A stretch of 64,000 nt of DNA from positions 558,001 through 622,000 of the forward strand of contig NZ_VWNF01000011.1 in the NCBI RefSeq assembly GCF_008711175.1, given 5' to 3'. The stretch comes from Nesterenkonia ebinurensis. Lineage in GTDB: Bacteria; Actinomycetota; Actinomycetes; Actinomycetales; Micrococcaceae. The notes under the pieces are model-generated. The model saw nothing but the letters and a program-made list of their open reading frames with translations. It was not told the origin of the DNA and did no database searches. This document shows, piece after piece, positions 58,062-64,000 of the stretch; within the stretch, counting starts at the first letter, position 1, and each line of letters begins with the position of its first letter. The position numbers and the translations under genes were made by a program.

Positions 58062-59495
58062 TTATGCTCGGGGCACCCAATCCTGGGGGGCGTCCACGAC
58101 GGCTCGGAGCGCCCGCAGCGCTCCACCTGAGGTAGCCGGTGCGAGCCCGGTGCCCGATTCCCGCACCCGGAACTGCGCCCACTGGGCGGCCAGCACACGG
58201 CGCTGCAGCTCCTCCTCGATGCAGGGGCGCAGCAGGTCGGCCAGCGGGCCGAACGCTCCCCCGAGCACAATCTCATGGACGTCGAGCACGTTCATCGCTC
58301 CGGAGAACGCCACTCCCATGGCCCAGCCGGCGCGGCGGATGGCCTCCTGGGCCTGTTCGCCTTCCGCACCCTCAGCTGCCGCAGCGAGCTCCGCCGCGCT
58401 CGCCGAAGGGTCCAGACCGGCAGCTCTGAGCAGAGCACGCTTGCCCGCGTAGACCTCCAGGCAGCCGTTGGAGCCGCAGCCGCACTCCGGCCCGGCCGGT
58501 TCCACTGAGATATGTCCGAGCTCCCCGGCCCAGCCATGCGGACCGGCCTCCACCACGCCGTCGATCACCACAGCGGAGCCGATGCCGCGCTGGGCTGAGA
58601 CATAGAGGAAGGTCTGCTCCTCACCATCGGCCTCGGTGAGCTCCTGAGCCACTGCCAGTGCAGCCAGCTTTGCCTCGTTGGCTGCGCTGACCGCTTGGCC
58701 GAAAGTCCCCTCTGGGATCCCCGCGGTGAACTGCTCCACCACATCCACATCCTGCCAGCCCAGGTTCGGTGCAAACAGCAAGGAACGCTCATCGGCAGCC
58801 ACCAACCCCGGCAGAGCCAGCACTGTGCCGATCACCCGCGCCCCGGCCGAAACTCCCTGCTGGGCGACTTGGGCGGCAAGTCTCCCAGCATCCCGGAGTA
58901 CCGCTTCCGGCTCCGAGCCGCGGAAGTCCCCCTGCACCATGGCCTCGGCCAGAACGCTTCCAGTGAGATCCAGTGCCCGGGCGGCCATGAAGTCCACATT
59001 GACCTCAACCCCGAGCCCAGCCAAGGTCTTCCGGGCCGGGGTGAGCGGCACTGCCGGCCGGCCGCGCGTGGGGCCGACCATAGGTGAGCCCTCCCGCACG
59101 ATTCCCGCCGTGAGCAGATCATCCACAAGGCGTGACACCGTAGACCGGGTCATCCCGGTGCGGATAGAGAGGTCTGCCCGGGACAACGGCTGCGCGGAGG
59201 CGAAGATCTCCTCAGTGATCAGCAGAAGATTAGCTTCCCGCAAGGTCTCCTGCCGGGCACCAGGGCGCAGCGCCTCATGGTGCGGCGGGCGGTCACGGCG
59301 CTGTGGACGCAGAAAGTCAGGGCGGGCGTCGCCAGGGTTGCGCTGCACGCCACCCTCAATCGTCTCGGACGACCCCGCGCCGCTAGTCCACTCTCTGCTC
59401 AAGCCGGTGCCGTCTCTTCCGTTGCGCGCACTCAGCCCACGGGTCAGCGAACGCCTGCCCAGGCGCGCCAATGAACCAGAACCGTTCCACATCAC
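58062..59495 (-). CDS. xylR: ROK-family xylose repressor XylR-like
   Basis: 477 residues. A winged helix lies at about 85-150: LREANLLLITEEIFASAQPL and RADLSIRTGMTRSTVSRLVD. The ROK part has GVSAGARVIGTVLALPGLVA, SAQRGIGSAVVIDGVVEAG and the zinc site GHISVEPAGPECGCGSNGCL. It represses xylA in the absence of xylose, binding upstream of the divergent gene. The N-terminal ~75 residues ahead of the HTH are unusually long and Arg-rich, so the true start may be further downstream. A 14-bp inverted repeat separates it from xylA. Confidence 0.88.
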   Translation of the reverse strand: MMWNGSGSLARLGRRSLTRGLSARNGRDGTGLSREWTSGAGSSETIEGGVQRNPGDARPDFLRPQRRDRPPHHEALRPGARQETLREANLLLITEEIFASAQPLSRADLSIRTGMTRSTVSRLVDDLLTAGIVREGSPMVGPTRGRPAVPLTPARKTLAGLGVEVNVDFMAARALDLTGSVLAEAMVQGDFRGSEPEAVLRDAGRLAAQVAQQGVSAGARVIGTVLALPGLVAADERSLLFAPNLGWQDVDVVEQFTAGIPEGTFGQAVSAANEAKLAALAVAQELTEADGEEQTFLYVSAQRGIGSAVVIDGVVEAGPHGWAGELGHISVEPAGPECGCGSNGCLEVYAGKRALLRAAGLDPSASAAELAAAAEGAEGEQAQEAIRRAGWAMGVAFSGAMNVLDVHEIVLGGAFGPLADLLRPCIEEELQRRVLAAQWAQFRVRESGTGLAPATSGGALRALRAVVDAPQDWVPRA

Positions 59496-59512
59496 GGACT
59501 TGATCTTATCCC

Positions 59513-59526
59513 CCTAAACAATTAGG
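59513..59526. promoter_or_regulatory. Inverted repeat between xylR and xylA (likely XylR operator)
   Basis: CCTAA (59513-59517) and TTAGG (59522-59526) with spacer ACAA. It lies 18 bases from the xylR start and 96 bases before the xylA start, in an A/T-rich patch. Short symmetrical TTAG-rich sites are typical for ROK repressors. Confidence 0.55.
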
Positions 59527-59621
59527 TTACATCTAGAAACAAAATGAGCGCCTGGTCACATTGAGCCCTGGAGGGGCGGGTCAGGGCGCTCCCCCTTTGA
59601 TCCTGCAATGGAGGAACTCTC

Positions 59622-60800
59622 ATGGCATCCTCGCCTTCTGACTACAAGCTCTCCTTCGGCCTCTGGACCGTGGGCTGGACCGCCCGCGACCAATTCGGTG
59701 AAGCTTCCCGGCCGGAGTTCGAGCCATGGGAGTACCTGCCCAAGCTCAAGGAGGCAGGCGCCTCGGGTGTGACTTTCCACGACGACGACGTGGCCCCCTT
59801 CGGCACCGACGACGCCGCCCGGGAGAAGTACTTCACCAAGTTCAAAGAGGTTGCCGACCAGGTAGACCTGAAGATCGAGATGATCACCACCAACACCTTC
59901 TCCCACCCGGTGTTCAAGGACGGCGGACTGACCTCCAACGACCGCTCCGTGCGCCGCTTCGGACTGCGCAAGCTGCTGCGCAATGTGGACCGGGCCGCTG
60001 AGCTCGGCGCTGAGACCTTCGTGATGTGGGGTGGGCGTGAGGGCTCGGAGTATGACAACGCCAAGGACCTCAACGCCGCCCATGAGCGCTACGCCGAGGG
60101 CATCGATACGGTGGCCGCCTACATCAAGGAGAAGGGCTACGATCTGCGGATCGGCCTGGAGCCCAAGCCTAACGAGCCCCGCGGCGACATCCTCCTGCCG
60201 ACCATCGGCCACGCTCTGGGGATGATTGCCCAGCTGGAGCACGGCGACATTGTGGGCCTGAATCCGGAGACCGGGCACGAGCAGATGGCCGGGCTGAACT
60301 TCACCCACGGCATTGCCCAGGCACTGTGGGCCGGCAAGCTCTTCCACATTGACCTCAACGGCCAGCGCTCCATCAAATACGACCAGGACCTGGTCTTCGG
60401 CCACGGCGACCTGACTTCCGCGTTCTTCACCATCGATCTGCTGGTCAACGGATTCCCCAACGGCGGGCCGAAGTACGACGGCTGGCTGCACTTCGACTAC
60501 AAGCCCTCCCGCACCGACTACGTGGACGGGATCTGGGACTCCGCCAAGGCCAATGTTGAGATGGTCACCCTGCTGGCAGACAAGGCCAAGGCCTACCGCG
60601 AGGACCCCGAGGTCCAGACTGCGTTCGAGGAATCCGGCATCTTCGAGCTGGCCCAGCCCACCCTGGACGAAGGTGAGAGCCTGACCGACTTCCTGGCTGA
60701 TACCTCCGCCTACGAAGATTTCGACCCGGAGAAGGCTGCACAGCGGAACTTCGGCTTTGTGAAGCTCAACCAGCTGGCTCTCAAGCACCTGATCAGTTAA
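59622..60800 (+). CDS. xylA: Xylose isomerase
   Basis: 392 residues, the length of class I (actinobacterial) enzymes. [20 protein letters not shown] has the catalytic His; [20 protein letters not shown] and [20 protein letters not shown] contain the metal-binding Glu and Lys; [21 protein letters not shown] has the Asp and His metal ligands; [17 protein letters not shown] the last. Converts D-xylose to D-xylulose (and glucose to fructose) with Mg2+/Mn2+. GAGGAACTCTC precedes ATG. Start of the xylAB operon, repressed by XylR. Confidence 0.97.
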   Translation: MASSPSDYKLSFGLWTVGWTARDQFGEASRPEFEPWEYLPKLKEAGASGVTFHDDDVAPFGTDDAAREKYFTKFKEVADQVDLKIEMITTNTFSHPVFKDGGLTSNDRSVRRFGLRKLLRNVDRAAELGAETFVMWGGREGSEYDNAKDLNAAHERYAEGIDTVAAYIKEKGYDLRIGLEPKPNEPRGDILLPTIGHALGMIAQLEHGDIVGLNPETGHEQMAGLNFTHGIAQALWAGKLFHIDLNGQRSIKYDQDLVFGHGDLTSAFFTIDLLVNGFPNGGPKYDGWLHFDYKPSRTDYVDGIWDSAKANVEMVTLLADKAKAYREDPEVQTAFEESGIFELAQPTLDEGESLTDFLADTSAYEDFDPEKAAQRNFGFVKLNQLALKHLIS

Positions 60801-60832
60801 TTTCCCGGCGCGGTACCGGCCGTGACGTGACC

Positions 60833-60881
60833 GCGCCTCTGGGCCGGTTTGCGCCGGCCTTCACGACCAAAGCAGAGGCGC
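60833..60881. terminator. Nested hairpin between xylA and xylB
   Basis: GCGCCTCTG (60833-60841) pairs exactly with CAGAGGCGC (60873-60881). Inside, GGCCGG (60842-60847) pairs with CCGGCC (60854-60859). The reverse strand at 60840-60868 resembles the start of repeat family 2 (CGTGAAGGCCGGCGC). Likely attenuates xylB transcription from the xylA promoter. Confidence 0.6.
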
Positions 60882-60967
60882 CCGGTCCCATGACGGGACT
60901 CCCGAGCGCCTCTGTGGCATCGCTCACTAGACTTATCCCAAGAACATCCCCCTCATAGGAGCACTCC

Positions 60968-62413
60968 GTGGCAACTCTGGTAGCCGGCATTGATTCCTCC
61001 ACCCAGTCCTGCAAGGTGGTCATCCGGGATGCGGAGACCGGGGCGCTGGTGCGTTCCGGCTCCGCCAAACATCCCGACGGCACCGAGGTCAATCCCTATG
61101 TCTGGTGGGATGCATTCCTGGAGGCGGTGCGCGCTGCCGGCGGGCTGGACGACGTCGCCGCGGCTTCGGTGGGGGGACAACAGCACGGCCTGGTGGCCCT
61201 GGACGCTGAGGGCAATGTGATCCGCGATGCCCTGCTGTGGAACGACACCCGCTCGGCAGATGCCGCCAACCAGCTGATCGAGGAGCGCGGTGGGGCCACA
61301 GAGGGCAAAGCCAACTGGGCGCGGATGACCGGCTCAGTGCCGGTGGCCTCGTTCACCGCCACCAAGCTGCGCTGGCTGGCCGATGCGGAGCCGGAGAACG
61401 CCGCCCGGGTGGCCGCGGTGGCCCTGCCGCATGATTGGCTGACCTGGAAGATCTCCGGGGCGACCCGGCTTCAGGACCTCACCACCGACCGCTCGGATGC
61501 CTCCGGCACCTCCTATTACGACGCCGCGGTGGGTGAATACCGCTACGACCTGCTGGCTCAGGCGCTGCGCATCTCCGAGGATGATGCCGCTAAGATCGTG
61601 CTGCCCCGAGTGCTGGCATCAAATGAGCCCGCCGGCACCGGGGACGCCTCCCGCGGCTGGGGGCACCTGGTGCTCGGCCCGGGTGCGGGGGACAATGCCG
61701 CCGCAGCCCTGGGGCTGGGCATGAGCACCGGGGATGTGTCGATCTCCATCGGCACCTCCGGCGTGGTGGCTGCGGTCTCGCCGAAACCCATCCAGGACCC
61801 TTCCGGGATGATCGCCGGGTTCGCCTCCGCGGACGGGGAGTTCCTGCCTCTGGCCACTACGCTGAACGGCTCCCGGATCCTGGATGGGATCTGCCGGATG
61901 CTGGGGGTGGACCATGACCAGCTGGCCGAGCTGGCGCTGGCCGCTGAGCCTGGTGCCAACGGGCTGACCCTGATCCCCTACCTGGAGGGTGAGCGCACCC
62001 CGAACCTGCCGTTTGCCACCGGTTCGTTCATCGGGCTCTCGCTGGCATCGATGAACCCGCAGGATGTGGCCCGGGCTGCCGTGGAGGGCCTGCTGTGCCT
62101 GCTGGCCGACGGGCTGCAGGCGATGAAGAACCTTGGAGTGCCGGTGAATTCCATCCAGCTGATCGGCGGAGCAGCGAAGAATCCGGCGGTCCAGCAGCTG
62201 GCCCCGGCCATCTTCGAGCGCGAGGTCCAGGTGCCCGAGCCGGATGAGTATGTGGCCAACGGGGCTGCCCGCCAGGCTGCGTGGGTGCTCTCCGGAGCTT
62301 CGGCACCCCCGGAGTGGGCGGCGTCGTCGACCACCACCTTCACCGCCGAGCCCACCCGCTTCGTGCGCGAACGCTACGAAACCCGCCGTACCCTCTTCGC
62401 CGAGCGGGGCTGA
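60968..62413 (+). CDS. xylB: Xylulokinase
   Basis: 481 residues of the FGGY kinase family. [20 protein letters not shown] is the phosphate-binding loop, [10 protein letters not shown] and [12 protein letters not shown] the substrate region, [20 protein letters not shown] with the catalytic Asp, and [20 protein letters not shown] the adenosine site. Phosphorylates D-xylulose to feed the pentose phosphate pathway. GTG start; spacing of 167 bases from xylA contains the nested hairpin and a short AT-rich patch that could hold a weak promoter. Confidence 0.96.
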   Translation: MATLVAGIDSSTQSCKVVIRDAETGALVRSGSAKHPDGTEVNPYVWWDAFLEAVRAAGGLDDVAAASVGGQQHGLVALDAEGNVIRDALLWNDTRSADAANQLIEERGGATEGKANWARMTGSVPVASFTATKLRWLADAEPENAARVAAVALPHDWLTWKISGATRLQDLTTDRSDASGTSYYDAAVGEYRYDLLAQALRISEDDAAKIVLPRVLASNEPAGTGDASRGWGHLVLGPGAGDNAAAALGLGMSTGDVSISIGTSGVVAAVSPKPIQDPSGMIAGFASADGEFLPLATTLNGSRILDGICRMLGVDHDQLAELALAAEPGANGLTLIPYLEGERTPNLPFATGSFIGLSLASMNPQDVARAAVEGLLCLLADGLQAMKNLGVPVNSIQLIGGAAKNPAVQQLAPAIFEREVQVPEPDEYVANGAARQAAWVLSGASAPPEWAASSTTTFTAEPTRFVRERYETRRTLFAERG

Positions 62414-62449
62414 CACGACCTCCTTGGACCTCACCACGCTCTAATGTAG

Positions 62450-63022
62450 TCAGGAGCTGACCTGTGGCGCCTGGTCCGAGGGCTGGGTCGCCGAGAGGGC
62501 GTCGAGGAACCGGATGACGACTTCACGCTCTTCAGGGCTGAGGGCCGCAGCTGCGTAGAAGCGGCCGGCATGGCTGCGGCCCACCGTCTGCTGCGCCACC
62601 CGGCGGGTTTGCTCCGTTGCCTCGATCGCGGTGCTCCTACGGTCCTGAGGGTGCGGGAGGCGGCGAATGTGCTGCTGCTCAGCGAGACGGTCGAGGAGCT
62701 TGGTCACCGAGGCCGTCGAAATCCCGAGATGCTGGGCAAGAGCGCCCGGAGTCGCCAGCTGGGCGTTCTTCTGAGCCGCGATGATGTACCTGAGTGCTCG
62801 CATGTCGGTCTCACCTAGCTTCATGTACTTTCGTGAGGCTTCACTCATGCTCCGCTCAGCCTCGCGCCAATTGCGCAGGGACTCGAGAACACCGACGATC
62901 TGATCCAGCTCATCCTTTTCAAGAGAGCTGTATCTGATGATCTCCTCGCCAGGATCCATCACACGCGGATCGAGCATGGAGAACCCCCCGGTCCTGCCCT
63001 GGTGCGCGCTCTTGTTCACCAT
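62450..63022 (-). CDS. MarR-family regulator (CrtR-like)
   Basis: 190 residues. A winged helix-turn-helix: LGETDMRALRYIIAAQKNAQ, ATPGALAQHLGISTASVTKL and RLPHPQDRRSTAIEATEQTR (the DRR motif of the MarR wing). N-terminal and C-terminal helices dimerise. Divergent from idi-crtB with a 69-base gap full of symmetrical TTAG/CTAA sites. In Corynebacterium glutamicum the MarR protein CrtR represses the carotenoid operon and is encoded the same way, so a similar role is likely; the precursor GGPP is the known inducer there. AAGGAAAAGGT precedes ATG. Confidence 0.85.
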   Translation of the reverse strand: MVNKSAHQGRTGGFSMLDPRVMDPGEEIIRYSSLEKDELDQIVGVLESLRNWREAERSMSEASRKYMKLGETDMRALRYIIAAQKNAQLATPGALAQHLGISTASVTKLLDRLAEQQHIRRLPHPQDRRSTAIEATEQTRRVAQQTVGRSHAGRFYAAAALSPEEREVVIRFLDALSATQPSDQAPQVSS

Positions 63023-63032
63023 ACCTTTTCCT

Positions 63033-63076
63033 TAGGTTACTATTAGCTAAGTTTATTACTAGCCAGGCTAACTATA
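63033..63076. promoter_or_regulatory. Cluster of inverted repeats between MarR gene and idi
   Basis: TTAGCTAA (63043-63050) is a perfect palindrome, with CTTAG upstream pairing with CTAAG around it. TAGCC-A-GGCTA (63060-63070) is an exact 5-bp inverted repeat. Such CTAG-rich sites are the probable binding area of the MarR protein, covering both divergent promoters. Confidence 0.5.
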
Positions 63077-63091
63077 TGAGGTGGTGTTGAG

Positions 63092-63658
63092 ATGAATGAG
63101 GCAGCAAGACAGGTGGTGCTTCTCGCCGAGAACGGTGAACAGTGCGGCACCGCGCTCAAAGAGGGGGTGCACACCGCTCAGACACCACTGCATCTTGGCT
63201 TCTCATGCCATGTCTTCAACCTCCACGGACAAGTGCTCATCACTCGACGATCACTTCACAAACATACCTGGCCCGGCGTATGGACGAACTCCTTCTGCGG
63301 CCACCCGCAGCCGGGCGAGGACCTTGAGGACGCCGTGCGCCGGCATGCCCGCCACGAGCTGGGCCTGACCCTGGAGCAGGTTCAGCTTCAGCTCCCCCAT
63401 TTCCAGTACCGGGCCGCAGACGCCTCGGGAATCGTGGAGAACGAGATCTGCCCGGTCTTCACCGCCACCGCTGCAACTATTCCACAGATGAACCCCAGCG
63501 AAGTCTGCGAACTGACCTGGGTGCTGCCGGAACAGCTCGGAACCGCAGTGCACGCCGCTCCGTGGGTCTTCTCACCCTGGCTGGTGCTCCAGGCACAGCA
63601 GATGCCCCTCTACCAGGAGGGCAGGGAAGCCCGCCTGTCCGGACGGGCACCCCTATGA
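63092..63658 (+). CDS. idi: Isopentenyl-diphosphate delta-isomerase (type 1)
   Basis: 188 residues. Nudix-like fold: HLGFSCHVFNLHGQVLITRR, catalytic Cys in WPGVWTNSFCGHPQPGED, and RHARHELGLTLEQVQLQLPH with the metal-binding Glu, ENEICPVFTA with the second catalytic Glu. Interconverts IPP and DMAPP at the head of isoprenoid and carotenoid synthesis. First gene of the carotenoid operon here; the stop overlaps the crtB start (ATGA). Confidence 0.95.
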   Translation: MNEAARQVVLLAENGEQCGTALKEGVHTAQTPLHLGFSCHVFNLHGQVLITRRSLHKHTWPGVWTNSFCGHPQPGEDLEDAVRRHARHELGLTLEQVQLQLPHFQYRAADASGIVENEICPVFTATAATIPQMNPSEVCELTWVLPEQLGTAVHAAPWVFSPWLVLQAQQMPLYQEGREARLSGRAPL

Positions 63659-64000
63659 GACGCACTGCGCTGTCCTCTCACCTAGAACTGTACTCACACA
63701 CAGCTCAGGCCGCCTCATCCCGGGTGATCCGGGAGTATTCGACATCATTCGGACTGGCCACCTCCCTGCTCCCGGCTGCGACTCGCAGCAGTATCCGCAG
63801 CATCTACGCGCTGGTCCGAGTAGCCGATGAGATCGTCGACGGCACAGCGGAGGAGGCCGGCCTCGACGGCGAGTCCAGGAAACAGGTTCTCGATGCCCTC
63901 GAAGAGGAGACCCTCACCGCCCTTCAGCACGGATTCAGCGCCAACCTCATCGTTCATTGCTTCGCCGTGACCGGCAGGGCCGCAGGGATAGAGGAGGCGC
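63655..64000 (+). CDS. crtB: Phytoene synthase (5' part, runs off the window)
   Basis: The first 115 residues are visible. REYSTSFGLATSLLPAATRS is the N-terminal segment and YALVRVADEIVDGTAEEAG the first aspartate-rich motif (D-E-I-V-D), which binds the diphosphate of GGPP. Condenses two GGPP into phytoene. Starts ATG at 63655, overlapping idi. Later genes of the pathway should lie to the right of this window. Confidence 0.93.
   Translation, partial: MRRTALSSHLELYSHTAQAASSRVIREYSTSFGLATSLLPAATRSSIRSIYALVRVADEIVDGTAEEAGLDGESRKQVLDALEEETLTALQHGFSANLIVHCFAVTGRAAGIEEA

Noticed and set aside
59556-60788. 410-residue minus-strand open frame
   Set aside because: Exactly antisense to xylA, which has every catalytic residue of xylose isomerase.
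1-64000. tRNA, rRNA genes and CRISPR arrays
   Set aside because: I saw no T-loop-like GTTCRANYC stretch in a cloverleaf setting, no rRNA-like sequence and no evenly spaced short direct repeats.

Overview
The window is chromosomal DNA of a high-GC actinobacterium. Gene content and protein style (PstS/BmpA lipoproteins with very acidic linkers, a CstA - small 'CC-stop' protein - ArsA-like ATPase locus, a MarR-type regulator facing idi-crtB, repeated GTG/TTG starts and 4-bp ATGA overlaps) fit the Micrococcaceae. A salt-tolerant genus such as Nesterenkonia is my best guess; this is inference, not a database result.

Layout. 0-6.3 kb: small regulators and stress-type genes, several of them decayed (a frameshifted PadR regulator beside its palindromic operator, a frameshifted hypothetical gene), a RecQ-like helicase with a phosphoribosyltransferase-like tail, and an ArsR/SRPBCC/DinB operon behind a perfect 12-bp inverted repeat. 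6.3-10 kb: spermidine-synthase-like protein, YjdF-like membrane protein, duplicated-domain lipoprotein. 10.3-15.6 kb: a complete BMP-type (nucleoside) ABC importer operon. 15.9-22.3 kb: two phosphate uptake systems back to back, PhoU-like/Pit on the plus strand and pstSCAB on the minus strand, the latter behind a clear two-unit PHO box. 22.3-31.3 kb: N-acetylglutamate synthase-like GNAT, anchored protein, ChrA, a fatty acid desaturase next to a NarL-type two-component system (DesKR-like arrangement), and a prolyl oligopeptidase. 31.4-42.3 kb: ppa, a YcaQ/AlkX-like gene with an amber codon, a GNAT gene, PAP2 protein, MFS exporter with a MerR-DnaN-like regulator, P450, CstA. 42.3-47.6 kb: cory-CC-star/ArsA-like ATPase, HAD, aldose epimerase, RIO kinase, hydrolase. 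47.8-54.4 kb: PEP synthase, its regulatory kinase/phosphatase, phosphofructokinase, a flavin-split-barrel protein and a tandem universal stress protein: a module for switching carbon flow under stress. 54.7-58 kb: a small accessory island with MazEF-like and VapBC-like toxin-antitoxin pairs, an imperfect ~82-bp direct repeat bracketing MazEF, and gene stumps (HU, EamA). 58-62.4 kb: xylR-xylA-xylB. 62.4-64 kb: MarR (CrtR-like) regulator facing idi-crtB; crtB runs off the right edge.

The most striking observation is a dispersed ~155-bp element present in at least three long copies (32021-32180, 33869-34024, 40261-40421) and one internally shortened copy (32744-32824). Two copies lie inside protein-coding genes and keep the reading frame open, adding 27 and about 52 residues to a YcaQ-like protein and a GNAT acetyltransferase. 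The long copy encodes a CxxC...CxxC zinc-ribbon-like peptide in the host frame. This resembles in principle the Rickettsia palindromic elements that insert in frame into genes; I know of no such family described for this group. A second, shorter repeat family (29025-29084, 42296-42359, possibly 60840-60868) appears to have supplied the N-terminus of the cory-CC-star protein.
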